The notes beneath the pieces are model-generated. The model had not been told where the DNA came from. It did not search any database and worked only from the letters and a program-made list of their open reading frames with translations. Positions 16,055-24,678 of a stretch of 64,000 bases of DNA are shown here, piece by piece. The position numbers and the translations under genes were made by a program. How positions within the stretch are numbered: the stretch's first letter is position 1; the number at the start of each line of letters is the position of its first letter. Source of the DNA: Scleromatobacter sp039920745 (lineage in GTDB: Bacteria > Pseudomonadota > Gammaproteobacteria > Burkholderiales > Burkholderiaceae_C); contig JBDSDD010000064.1 of the NCBI GenBank assembly GCA_039920745.1, positions 1 through 64,000 of the forward strand, written 5' to 3'.

Positions 16055-18637
16055 TTACTCGTCGGCCGCCTTCTTCTTGGCCGCGACCTTCTTGGCCGCT
16101 GGCACCTTCGCTGCGCGCGGCTCGAACTCGAAGTTGACCTTGCCTTCCTTCTTGTCGAAGGCGAGGAAGGCCTTGAACTTGCGGCGCGTCTTGTTGGAGA
16201 CGAAGTTCTCCATCAGGTCGGTCTTGCCGGTGGCCAGCAACTTGGCCATGTTCTCGCGCGTGACCGGTTGCTGCAGGATGATCTTGCCGCTCTTGAAGTC
16301 GCAAGTGACGTGCGCGCCCACCGCGTGCTCGCAGACGTAGGACGAGCCGTGCTCGTAGACGTGGCCCTGGTCCTTGGGGCACGGGCCCAGCGACTCCTGG
16401 TCGGAGAAGTCCACCGGCTCGCCGTCGCCGTCCTTGGCGTCCTCGCCGAAGTCGAACTCGAGCTTCCAGTTCTTGATCTCGTCGTCGAAGGCGAGCTTCA
16501 ACTCCGCGGTGAACGGCCAGCCGGCCTTGGAGCGGAAGCCTTCGAGCGGGCCGATCTTCTTGTCACGCAGGAACTGCTCGACCTCGGTCGTCTCGAACGC
16601 GCGGCCGGCCGGGATCTTGGTGATCGAGAATTCACAACTGTCGCTGCCGTCGCCCAACTTTCCTTGGCAGGTGTAGCGGCGGTAGTTTTCCTTGACCACG
16701 CCGCCGCAATTGGGGCACGGCGTGCTCAGCGTGGCGTAGTCGCCGGGAATCGTGTCGCGGTCGTATTCCTTGGCCTTCTTGACGATGCGGTCGGCCATCT
16801 CGGCGATGTCGGCCATGAAGGCGTCGCGCGACAGCCGGCCGTGCTCCATCTCGACGAGCTTGAACTCCCAGTTGCCGGTCAGGTCGGGGCGCGTCAGGTC
16901 TTCCACGCCGAGGCCGCGCAGCAGCGTCATGAGCTGGAACGCCTTGGCGGTGGGGATCAGGTCGCGGCCTTCGCGCAGCATGTACTTCTCGAGGATCAGG
17001 CCTTCGATCACCTGCGCCCGCGTGGCCGGGGTGCCGAGGCCCTTCTCGGACATCGCGTCGCGGAACTCCTCGTCGTCGATCAGCTTGCCCGCGCCTTCCA
17101 TGGCCGATAGCAGCGTGCCTTCGTTGTAGCGCGCCGGCGGGCGCGTCTTCTGGCCGACGGCCTCGACCGCCTCGTTGCGCACGATCTCCTCGGGCTGCAC
17201 GGGCACCAGCATCGCGTCGTCGTCCTGCGCTTCCTTGCCGTAGACGGCCAGCCAGCCCGGGTTGACCAGCACCTTGCCGTTGGTCTGGAAGCGGTGCTCG
17301 GCGACCTGGGTCAGGCGCGTGGTGACCTGGTATTCGGCGCTCGGGTAGAACACCGCGATGAAGCGCTTGACGACCAGGTCGTACAGCTTGGCCTCGATCT
17401 CGGACAGCGACTTGGGCGCCTGCAGCGTCGGGATGATCGCGAAGTGATCCGAGACTTTCGCGTTGTCGAACACGCGCTTGGTGGGCTTGACGTAACCCTC
17501 CTTGAGCGCCTTCGCGGCGTGCGGGCCGAGCTCGCGCAGCGGGCCGGGCAGCTCCTCGGTGGCGAGCATCTTGAGCGTGTCCTTGACCACCGGCAGGTAG
17601 TCCTCGGGCAGCGCGCGCGAGTCCGTCCGCGGGTAGGTCAGCACCTTGTGCTTCTCATACAGCGCCTGGGCCAGCGACAGGGTCGTCTTGGCCGAGAAGC
17701 CGAAGCGGCCGTTGGCCTCGCGCTGCAAGCTGGTCAGGTCGTACAGCAACGGGCTGGCGGACGTGCTGGGCTTGGACTCTTCGGTGACCTTGCCGGGCTG
17801 GCCGAGCACGGCGGCGGCGATCTTCTCGGCGGCAGCCTTGTCCCAGAGACGGTCGGCGCGGCGGTCGGGGTCCTCGTCCTTCTTGAACGCCGGGTCGACC
17901 CACTTGCCGTCGTAGAGCCCGGCCTGGGCATCGAACGAAGCCTTGATTTCCCAGTAGTCGCGCGAGATGTGCTTGCGGATCTTTTCCTCGCGTTCGACCA
18001 CGATGGACAGCGTGGGCGTCTGCACCCGGCCGACGGTGGTCAGGAAGAAGCCGCCATCGCGCGAGTTGAACGCGGTCATCGCGCGCGTGCCGTTGATGCC
18101 CACCAGCCAGTCGGCTTCGGAGCGGCTGCGGGCGGCCGCGGCCAGGCCCTGCATCTGTTCGTCGGTGCGCAGCTTGTCGAAGCCGTCGCGGATGGCCTGT
18201 GGCGTCATGCTCTGCAGCCACAGGCGTCGAACCGGCTTGTTGAGTGCGCCGCGCGCCGGCTCCGCGTACTGGGCAATGAGCCGGAAGATGAGCTCGCCCT
18301 CGCGGCCCGCGTCGCAGGCGTTGATCAGGTCGGTGATGTCTTTGCGGCGCACCAGCTTGACGACCGCGTTCAGGCGCGTCTTGGCCTTGTCGATGGGTGC
18401 CAGGTCGAAGTGCGGCGGGATCACCGGCAGGTTGGCGAAGCTCCACTTGCCCCGCTTGACGTCGAATTCCTCGGGGGCCTTGATCTCCACCAGGTGGCCG
18501 ACGGCGGACGTGACGACGTAGCGATCGCTCTCGAAATATTCCGCGAACTTCTCGAACTTGCCAGCGGTGGGCGTCAGCGCGCGGACGATGTCCTGTGCCA
18601 CGCTCGGCTTTTCCGCAATGATCAGAGTCTTTGTCAT
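16055..18637 (-). CDS. topB: DNA topoisomerase III with lysine-rich C-terminal tail
   Basis: This 860-residue type IA topoisomerase relaxes and decatenates DNA. The Toprim domain shows LIIAEKPSVAQDI and DAGREGE (109-115). The catalytic Tyr335 is in VLTYPRTDSR. Another core signature is GTPATRAQVIEGL. The C-terminal region has a zinc-ribbon-like set of cysteines (CPNCGG, then YTCQGK and SCEF) and a second module with CPKDQGHVYEHG and YVCEH. It ends in an alanine/lysine tail (KVPAAKKVAAKKKAADE), which recalls histone H1 tails and the SWIB protein at 53877-54296. It is divergent from a SET-domain methyltransferase gene. Enzyme identity is secure; the role of the tail is unknown. Confidence 0.95.
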   Translation of the reverse strand: MTKTLIIAEKPSVAQDIVRALTPTAGKFEKFAEYFESDRYVVTSAVGHLVEIKAPEEFDVKRGKWSFANLPVIPPHFDLAPIDKAKTRLNAVVKLVRRKDITDLINACDAGREGELIFRLIAQYAEPARGALNKPVRRLWLQSMTPQAIRDGFDKLRTDEQMQGLAAAARSRSEADWLVGINGTRAMTAFNSRDGGFFLTTVGRVQTPTLSIVVEREEKIRKHISRDYWEIKASFDAQAGLYDGKWVDPAFKKDEDPDRRADRLWDKAAAEKIAAAVLGQPGKVTEESKPSTSASPLLYDLTSLQREANGRFGFSAKTTLSLAQALYEKHKVLTYPRTDSRALPEDYLPVVKDTLKMLATEELPGPLRELGPHAAKALKEGYVKPTKRVFDNAKVSDHFAIIPTLQAPKSLSEIEAKLYDLVVKRFIAVFYPSAEYQVTTRLTQVAEHRFQTNGKVLVNPGWLAVYGKEAQDDDAMLVPVQPEEIVRNEAVEAVGQKTRPPARYNEGTLLSAMEGAGKLIDDEEFRDAMSEKGLGTPATRAQVIEGLILEKYMLREGRDLIPTAKAFQLMTLLRGLGVEDLTRPDLTGNWEFKLVEMEHGRLSRDAFMADIAEMADRIVKKAKEYDRDTIPGDYATLSTPCPNCGGVVKENYRRYTCQGKLGDGSDSCEFSITKIPAGRAFETTEVEQFLRDKKIGPLEGFRSKAGWPFTAELKLAFDDEIKNWKLEFDFGEDAKDGDGEPVDFSDQESLGPCPKDQGHVYEHGSSYVCEHAVGAHVTCDFKSGKIILQQPVTRENMAKLLATGKTDLMENFVSNKTRRKFKAFLAFDKKEGKVNFEFEPRAAKVPAAKKVAAKKKAADE

Positions 18638-18691
18638 TTATTTACCTTGGAACCGCGGGGCCTCTAAAAGCCCTGCCTAAAATGCATCTCT

Positions 18692-18724
18692 CGCGCGCGC
18701 CTGCACATACGTACACGCGCGCGC
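18692..18724. repeat. Alternating purine-pyrimidine tract in the topB/SET divergent promoter region
   Basis: A CG run (18692-18700) is followed by 23 strictly alternating bases from 18702 to 18724, ending in another CG run. This is the type of sequence that can adopt Z-DNA under negative supercoiling, and its ends can pair as a hairpin. It lies upstream of both topB and the SET gene. Any regulatory meaning is inference. Confidence 0.55.
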
Positions 18725-18735
18725 CCACAATTTCA

Positions 18736-19230
18736 ATGTACCGAATGACGTCCAAGCTGCAAGCGCAAAACCATACCGTTCCCGCCGGTCGCCGCATCCA
18801 GGTACGCAAAAGCGGCGTGCATGGCAAGGGCGTCTTCGCCGCCCGCGACATCGTCAAGGGCGAGGTGCTCATCGAGTACCTCGGTGAACGCATCTCCTGG
18901 GAGCAGGCTCTGGATCGTCACCCGCACGATCCGTCGCAGCCTGACCACACCTTCTACTTCCACATCGACGAAGACTGCGTGCTCGACGCGAGCGTCGGTG
19001 GCAACGCGGCGCGCTGGATCAACCACGCCTGCGCCCCCAATTGCATCGCCGACGAGATCGACAGCCGCATCTTCATCACGGCCCGCAAGGCCATCAAGGC
19101 GGGCGACGAGCTGTTCTACGACTACGGCCTCGTGATCGACGAACGCTACACGCCTGCCGTGAAGAAGCGCTTCGAGTGCCGCTGCGGCACCCGCGGCTGC
19201 CGTGGCACGATGCTTTCTCCGAAACGATGA
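18736..19230 (+). CDS. SET-domain protein-lysine N-methyltransferase
   Basis: This 164-residue protein is essentially one SET domain. Visible motifs are HGKGVFAARDI and VLIEYLGERIS (N-terminal strands), RWINHACAPNC (94-103, the pseudoknot and SAM site) and GDELFYDYG (catalytic Tyr). A cysteine-rich post-SET element follows (CRCGTRGCRGTM). It should transfer methyl groups from SAM to lysine side chains. ATG 18736 and ATG 18745 are both possible. The gene is divergent from topB and upstream of birA. The substrate is unknown; lysine-rich proteins such as the TopB tail or the SWIB/H1-like protein in this window are attractive candidates, by inference only. Confidence 0.88.
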   Translation: MYRMTSKLQAQNHTVPAGRRIQVRKSGVHGKGVFAARDIVKGEVLIEYLGERISWEQALDRHPHDPSQPDHTFYFHIDEDCVLDASVGGNAARWINHACAPNCIADEIDSRIFITARKAIKAGDELFYDYGLVIDERYTPAVKKRFECRCGTRGCRGTMLSPKR

Positions 19231-19291
19231 ACGGCCGCGCCGTCATCCTCGCGGACGGTGCTCGCCACAGGCTCTCCTTTTTCCAACACTC

Positions 19292-20191
19292 ATGACCGAT
19301 CCACTGGCCTCCCCTCGCCATCCGGTGAGCACCACACGCCCGCACTGGGGCGCCGAGGCATTGTGGCAGGCCCTGGCTCCCCTGCTGCCAGGGCTGTCGA
19401 TCGAGGTCGTCCAGACGCTGGCCTCCACCAACAGCGAGCTCACCGACCGGCTGCGCAACGCGTCCCCGCAGAAGTCGGAGCGCCGCGGCGGTCGAGTGGA
19501 CGACCTGTCGCCGCAAATGCTGGTCGCCATCAATCAGACAGCGGGTCGCGGCCGGCTCGGCCGACATTGGTACGCCACGCCGGGCTCGTCGCTCACGTTC
19601 TCGCTGGCGCTCCCGCTCGGCCGCACCGACTGGTCGGGGCTGTCCCTGGCGGTCGGGCTGGCGGTGGTCGAGGCGCTGGATCCGGATGGCCAGCGACTGG
19701 GCCTGAAGTGGCCCAACGACCTGATCCTTCGAGACCCTGGGGGCGGATCGGTGCAGGATAAGCGCTACCCGATGGGCCGCAAGCTCGGCGGCATCCTCAT
19801 CGAGTCGGTCGCGGTGGGTGACCAGCGCGCCGCCGTCATCGGCATCGGCGTCAACGTGCTGCCCCAGCAGGCGGCCGAGGCCGACTACGGCGCGGCCGCG
19901 CTGAGCGAACTGTGGGCCGAGGCAACGCCGCAGGAAGTGCTGGCGCGCATCGGCGAGCCGCTGGTGCGGGCGCTGCAGGCTTTCGAGCGCGACGGCTTCG
20001 CGCCGCTGATCGACGCCTACGCGCGCCGCGACGTGTTGCGTGGCCTGCTCGTGCGGACCAGCGATGCCGCGATGCCCGAAGGCATGGCCACCGGCGTGGA
20101 CGCCGACGGCGCGCTGAAGGTGGCCGGCGGCGGCCAGACCCGGCGCGTCGTCAGCGGTGAAGTCAGCGTGCGACTGGCGGAGGCGCAGTGA
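19292..20191 (+). CDS. birA: Biotin-[acetyl-CoA-carboxylase] ligase (catalytic type, no HTH)
   Basis: This 299-residue enzyme attaches biotin to the carboxyl carrier protein through biotinyl-AMP. The ligase signatures are AINQTAGRGRLGRHWYATPG, SLTFSLALPL and LKWPNDL, followed by a GGILIESV strand and GIGVNVL. The C-terminal SH3-like domain is present. The N-terminal DNA-binding domain of bifunctional BirA is missing, so it should not repress biotin genes. An N-terminal insertion (NASPQKSERRGGRVDD) precedes the active loop. It is followed after 48 bases by a SPOR-domain gene. Confidence 0.93.
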   Translation: MTDPLASPRHPVSTTRPHWGAEALWQALAPLLPGLSIEVVQTLASTNSELTDRLRNASPQKSERRGGRVDDLSPQMLVAINQTAGRGRLGRHWYATPGSSLTFSLALPLGRTDWSGLSLAVGLAVVEALDPDGQRLGLKWPNDLILRDPGGGSVQDKRYPMGRKLGGILIESVAVGDQRAAVIGIGVNVLPQQAAEADYGAAALSELWAEATPQEVLARIGEPLVRALQAFERDGFAPLIDAYARRDVLRGLLVRTSDAAMPEGMATGVDADGALKVAGGGQTRRVVSGEVSVRLAEAQ

Positions 20192-20239
20192 TGCGTCGCT
20201 GCCGCTGCGTCGTGCAATGGCCCGGGAGGCGCTGAGGCG

Positions 20240-21019
20240 ATGCTGCGCGCACTGGTCCTGCTCTTCGTGATGGTCAACGCGGCCCTGTACTACTGGCTGC
20301 AGTCCGATCCGAACGCGTTGCAAGCCGACCGCGAACCGCAGCGCCTGGGCCGCCAGGTGTCTCCGGACGCGATCCAGGTGCTGCCCGACCTGCCGGCCTC
20401 CGGCAGGCGCGCCGGGTCTGCGCCCGCATCGGCGGCCTCCGCAACAACCACATCCGCCAGCGGCGTGGACGCGGCCATCGTCGCCGGCACGACGGCCAGC
20501 GCGGTCGCCGCGACGGCCTCCGGCGCCACGGCCGCTTTCGCGCACAAGACCAGCGACGCCGAGATCGACTGCGCCGAGACGCCGCCGATCGACAACGCAC
20601 AGTTCACGACGCTCAAGGCCGCGCTCGCCAAGGCCGGCGTGCCGGCCGAGGCCATCGCCGAACGGCGCCAGGCGCAGGGCGGCTCGTGGATCGTCTACCT
20701 CGGCCGCTACGCCGACGCGCAGGCCTGGCAGCAGAAGGCCGACGAGATGCGCAAGCTGGACGTGAAGTTCGAGCGCGTCAACACACCGTCGACGCTCGCG
20801 CCAGGCCTGTCGCTGGGCCAGTTCTCCAGCCAGCCGGACGCGACGAAGAAGCTCGACGATCTGACCCGGCACGGCGTGCACGGCGCCAAGGTCGTCACGC
20901 TCACCGCACCCATCATCCTGCGCCACCTGCAGGTGCGCGCCACCAACCCGGCCTGGCGCCACGCCACCGGCGCGCAGCGCTTCAACAGCTGCGCGGTCGA
21001 CACGTCGTCCAGCACCTGA
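20240..21019 (+). CDS. SPOR-domain membrane-anchored protein
   Basis: This 259-residue protein has an N-terminal transmembrane anchor (ALVLLFVMVNAALYYWL), an Ala/Ser/Thr-rich linker, and a C-terminal domain with the SPOR-like pattern WIVYLGRYADAQAWQQKADEM and LGQFSSQPDATKKLDDL. SPOR domains bind denuded peptidoglycan at the septum, so a cell-division or envelope role is likely. In many Burkholderiales a type III pantothenate kinase gene (coaX) sits between birA and such a SPOR gene; here only 48 bases separate them. Assignment to SPOR is good; its partner proteins are unknown. Confidence 0.78.
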   Translation: MLRALVLLFVMVNAALYYWLQSDPNALQADREPQRLGRQVSPDAIQVLPDLPASGRRAGSAPASAASATTTSASGVDAAIVAGTTASAVAATASGATAAFAHKTSDAEIDCAETPPIDNAQFTTLKAALAKAGVPAEAIAERRQAQGGSWIVYLGRYADAQAWQQKADEMRKLDVKFERVNTPSTLAPGLSLGQFSSQPDATKKLDDLTRHGVHGAKVVTLTAPIILRHLQVRATNPAWRHATGAQRFNSCAVDTSSST

Positions 21020-21148
21020 GCGGACGGGCGCGCGGCGGGCCAGGCCGGACCGCGCTTGAGCCCTGCAGCCCGCCCACGCGCGAGCAGCATCGCGACGAAC
21101 GAAAGGGGGCCGCTTGTTGACCCGCTTACCGGTCCCTGAACGCAAGAA

Positions 21149-21172
21149 GGCCGCTGCATCGCTGCAGCGGCC
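21149..21172. terminator. Hairpin between convergent SPOR and subtilase genes
   Basis: ggccgctgca (21149-21158) and tgcagcggcc (21163-21172) form a perfect 10-bp stem with the loop tcgc. It lies between the convergent ends of two genes. T-runs are short, so efficiency is uncertain. Confidence 0.6.
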
Positions 21173-21195
21173 CTCCGGCGAAGCGTCTGGCGGTG

Positions 21196-23310
21196 CTACT
21201 GGCCGATGCGGCGCGCGCGCGGGCCCAGCAGCAGGCCGGCGATGGCCAGCGCCACCAGCCACGCGGGGTTCGCGGCGCCACCGCCGCCGCCGCCGCTGCT
21301 GACCGCTGGAGCGGCCGACACCGTGACGCTGAGCGTCGTGCTGTTGGTCAGTCCGCTGGTCGGATCGGTGACGCTCAGTTGCACCTCGCCGGTGCCGGCC
21401 GAGACGCCCGTGACCGAGACGCTCGAGCTCGAGGCCGAGCCCAGCGTGATGGCGGTGTCGCCGTCGGGAATCGACCACTTGTATGTCAGCGCCGCTCCGC
21501 TGGAGCCGACGACGCTGGTGCTGCCGCTGAGCGTGATGCTGCTCCCCGCGACCACGCTTGCCGAGGTCGGCGACACGGCGGCCGTGGGCCAGGTGTAGGT
21601 CGTCGCAGCGCCCGTCGACAGGGCGGCGGCGGCGGTCACGGCCGCACCGGCGTCGAGCATGCCGGCGCCGCAGGTGCTGGTCGTGCAGATGCACTCGTCC
21701 TGCACTGCACCCGTAGGCGCCGTGCACACCGGTGGCTGCGGCGTCGTATCGCTGACGGTCGGGAACGGACGGGCCGTGGACCTCAGGATGTTGATGACTT
21801 GCGCATTCGTGAGGTTGGGCGCCGTCGACAACATCAAGGCCACGGTGCCCGCCACCATCGGCGTCGCGAAGCTGGTGCCCAGGCTGACGTTGGTCAGCCC
21901 GTCCGTGTAGATGCCGCCGTTCAGTACCTGCGTCGTGTTGCCGGAATTGGCTGCGGTGACGATCGGGTAGAGGCAAGGCGCATTGCTGGCGGTGTTGATG
22001 CAGTTGCCGCCCGGAGCAGCGATGGTGACTTCCGGCCCGATGTCGGAGAAGCCGACCTTGGTGCCCGCGTGGCGCAGTCCGGCGACAGCGATCACGATGG
22101 GGGTCTTGTTGGTGTCGGACGCGGCCGGCTGGCAGTTTGCCGGCGTGCCCACGGCCAAGCCTTCGTCATTGCCTGCGGCCACCACGACAACGACGTTCTT
22201 GTTGCGCAGCGCAGTCATCGAATCCACGTACGCCTGCGAGCATGCGCCCGTGGCGCCCAGACTCATGTTGATCACGCGGGCCGGATGCGCATTGGTCGGC
22301 ACCCCGCTGACGGCGATGCCGCCGGACCATTGGGCGGCGGCGATGATGTCGGAGTCGTAACCACCGCACTTGCCGAGCGCGCGCGCCGCGATGACCGGCA
22401 CGTTGTAAGCGGAGCCGGCCATGCCGGTCGCGTTGTTGGTGGACGCGCCCAGGATGCCCGCCGTCTGCGTGCCGTGCCAGGTGCTGTTCTCGGCAACCGC
22501 GGCGCCCGTGCCGTTGTCGTTGCAACCGAAGAACGGGCCCTCGGTGTTGCCGGTCTTCTGCGAATTCTCGGCCGCGGTGACGTAGTCGCCCGAGTCGGAC
22601 GGATCGGCATCGCGGGCGTTGCCGTCATTCGCGGTCGGGGCATCGGCAATGAAGTCGTAGCCCGTCAACATCTTGCTGTTGTTGCTGGTGAGGTCGGGGT
22701 GCTGCGTGATGCCGGTGTCGACGTCAGCGATGACGATGGACGCCGAGCCGTGCGTGATGGCCCAGGCCGGTTCGATGTTGATGCTGGAGACGACGTCGCG
22801 GCCGCTGGCGTCGATGCCCGGCGCGCGCAGATACCACTGGCCGGAGGCCGGGCCCGTGGGCGCGACGCTCGTGGACAGGTTGTCGGGGTAGCGCGGGTCG
22901 TCGACGACGGCCTGGATATAGCGCTTGCGGTCGACCTCGACCCATTCCACGTCGGCGTCGGCACCGATCGCGCTGGCCAGCGCGGACGACGTCATGCCGC
23001 TGGCCTTGAGCACCTGCGTGCGTGCGCCCAGGATGCGGCCGTCGGTGAGCGCCAGGCCCAGGCGGGAGCCGAGCAGGCTGGCCTTTTGCGGGCCGGTGGC
23101 GCTCTCGATGGTGGTCGACGCGATCGTCGAGCGGCCCGTGGCGCTTTCCTTGAATTTGACAATGACGCGCGCGCTGCTGGTGGATTCGGCGCGATGGTTC
23201 GGCGCCCTGTGCACCGGCGCGTACTCCGTCGCGATCGTGACCGCGGCCACGGCGGCCGTTGCCGCGATACCCAGACTGACCGCGCTCAGCAGTCGACTCA
23301 TGCGTGCCAT
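21196..23310 (-). CDS. Secreted S8 subtilisin-like protease with GlyGly-CTERM-like tail
   Basis: This 704-residue exported protease has a signal peptide, an inhibitor-like prodomain (SARVIVKFKES, about 45-150) and an S8 catalytic domain. The triad is Asp in VIADVDTGI, His in STWHGTQTAGI and Ser in LGTSFATPMVAG; the oxyanion Asn is in VVAAGNDEG. A PKD/Ig-like domain follows (about 560-660). The C-terminus is SSGGGGGGAANPAW, then a hydrophobic helix (LVALAIAGLLLG) and PRARRIGQ. That glycine run, helix and basic end is the GlyGly-CTERM pattern cut by rhombosortases. A rhombosortase-like gene is at 44309-45151, so the protease is probably released to the surface or medium by it. A hairpin precedes its 3' end from the convergent SPOR gene. 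Confidence 0.92.
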   Translation of the reverse strand: MARMSRLLSAVSLGIAATAAVAAVTIATEYAPVHRAPNHRAESTSSARVIVKFKESATGRSTIASTTIESATGPQKASLLGSRLGLALTDGRILGARTQVLKASGMTSSALASAIGADADVEWVEVDRKRYIQAVVDDPRYPDNLSTSVAPTGPASGQWYLRAPGIDASGRDVVSSINIEPAWAITHGSASIVIADVDTGITQHPDLTSNNSKMLTGYDFIADAPTANDGNARDADPSDSGDYVTAAENSQKTGNTEGPFFGCNDNGTGAAVAENSTWHGTQTAGILGASTNNATGMAGSAYNVPVIAARALGKCGGYDSDIIAAAQWSGGIAVSGVPTNAHPARVINMSLGATGACSQAYVDSMTALRNKNVVVVVAAGNDEGLAVGTPANCQPAASDTNKTPIVIAVAGLRHAGTKVGFSDIGPEVTIAAPGGNCINTASNAPCLYPIVTAANSGNTTQVLNGGIYTDGLTNVSLGTSFATPMVAGTVALMLSTAPNLTNAQVINILRSTARPFPTVSDTTPQPPVCTAPTGAVQDECICTTSTCGAGMLDAGAAVTAAAALSTGAATTYTWPTAAVSPTSASVVAGSSITLSGSTSVVGSSGAALTYKWSIPDGDTAITLGSASSSSVSVTGVSAGTGEVQLSVTDPTSGLTNSTTLSVTVSAAPAVSSGGGGGGAANPAWLVALAIAGLLLGPRARRIGQ

Positions 23311-23492
23311 CGCACTCTCCGAAAGGTTGGGAACGCCCCAGCATGCGGGGCTTCGTTGTTGTTACGAGTCTAGTGGGGTTCCGGTTGCAAACGCGTTGCG
23401 CCAGTGCGTCCGGACGGACATTGAGCCGCTAAATTGGCAATGGAACGTATCCGGCGTGGCATTCGTCACGCCCACGCGCCGTGGATACGAAA

Positions 23493-23514
23493 AATGGCCC
23501 CCGCGGGGGCCATT
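23493..23514 (-). terminator. Rho-independent terminator of gap
   Basis: A perfect 22-base palindrome (aatggcccccg/cgggggccatt) lies 44 bases beyond the gap stop. On the minus strand it ends in a T-run (ATTTTTC), giving a strong intrinsic terminator. The rest of the 248-base space up to the subtilase gene holds that gene's upstream region, with no frame I can support. Confidence 0.85.
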
Positions 23515-23557
23515 CGTTCAGCTTCGCGCAGGGTACGCGCGAAGTCTCAGCGGACGG

Positions 23558-24556
23558 TCAACCGGCGATGACGCGCGCCATCTCCAGCACCTTGTTCGAG
23601 TAGCCCCACTCGTTGTCGTACCAGGCCACGATCTTGACGAAGGTGCTGTCCAGCGCGATGCCGGCATCGGCGTCGAACACCGACGTCATCGGCTCGCCGC
23701 GGAAATCGGTGGAGACCACCTTGTCCTCGGTGTATCCGAGCACGCCCTTCATCGCGCCTTGCGATGCGGCCTTCATGGCGTTGCAGATGTCGGCGTAGCT
23801 GGCTTCCTTGACCAGCTCGACGGTCAGGTCGATGACCGACACGTCGGACGTCGGCACGCGGAACGACATGCCAGTGAGCTTCTTGTTGAGCTCGGGAATC
23901 ACGACCCCCACGGCCTTGGCCGCGCCCGTCGACGACGGGATGATGTTCTCGAGGATGCCGCGGCCGCCGCGCCAGTCCTTGTTGGACGGGCCGTCGACGG
24001 TCTTTTGCGTCGCCGTGGTGGCGTGCACCGTGGTCATCAGGCCGCGCTTGATGCCGAAGGTGTCGTTGAGCACCTTGGCCACCGGGGCCAGGCAGTTCGT
24101 CGTGCACGAGGCGTTGGAGATGATGGCCTGGCCGGCGTAGGTCTTGTCGTTGACGCCGAACACGAACATCGGCGTGTCGTCCTTGGACGGCGCCGACAGG
24201 ATCACCTTCTTGGCGCCCGCGTCGATGTGCTTTTGCGCCGTTTCCTTGGTCAGGAACAGGCCGGTCGACTCGACGACGATGTCCGCGCCGATCTCGCCCC
24301 ACTTCAGTTCCGACGGATCCTTGACGGCCGTCAGGCGGATGCGCTTGCCGTTGACGATCAGCGTGCCGTTGTCGATCGAGACCTCGCCCTTGAAGCGGCC
24401 GTGCACCGAGTCGTAGCTGAGCATGTAGGCCAGGTAGTCCGGCTCGAGCAGGTCGTTGATGCCGACGATCTCGATGTCGGAGAAGTTCTGCACAGCTGCA
24501 CGGAACACCATGCGCCCGATGCGGCCGAAGCCGTTGATGCCGATCTTGATGGTCAT
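23558..24556 (-). CDS. gap: Glyceraldehyde-3-phosphate dehydrogenase, type I
   Basis: This 332-residue glycolytic enzyme oxidises glyceraldehyde-3-phosphate with NAD and phosphate. The Rossmann start is IKIGINGFGRIGRMVFRA, with an acidic residue in GINDLLEP favouring NAD. The active-site Cys151 is in SNASCTTNCLAP, and the end matches VAWYDNEWGYSNKVLEMA. It follows the tkt and TonB-C genes in the same direction with a gap of 122 bases. Clustering of tkt and gap is common in Burkholderiales carbon metabolism. It has its own strong terminator. Confidence 0.97.
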   Translation of the reverse strand: MTIKIGINGFGRIGRMVFRAAVQNFSDIEIVGINDLLEPDYLAYMLSYDSVHGRFKGEVSIDNGTLIVNGKRIRLTAVKDPSELKWGEIGADIVVESTGLFLTKETAQKHIDAGAKKVILSAPSKDDTPMFVFGVNDKTYAGQAIISNASCTTNCLAPVAKVLNDTFGIKRGLMTTVHATTATQKTVDGPSNKDWRGGRGILENIIPSSTGAAKAVGVVIPELNKKLTGMSFRVPTSDVSVIDLTVELVKEASYADICNAMKAASQGAMKGVLGYTEDKVVSTDFRGEPMTSVFDADAGIALDSTFVKIVAWYDNEWGYSNKVLEMARVIAG

Positions 24557-24678
24557 GTCGATGTCTCTCTTGGTCTCGAAGGAAAGGAATTCGGGCGCGG
24601 GGTGGAAGTCTGCCTGCTGGGAGTTACGGCGGGGGAACTTTCGATGCTGCGGCGCAAGGGCTGGATTATCGCCGCTGG

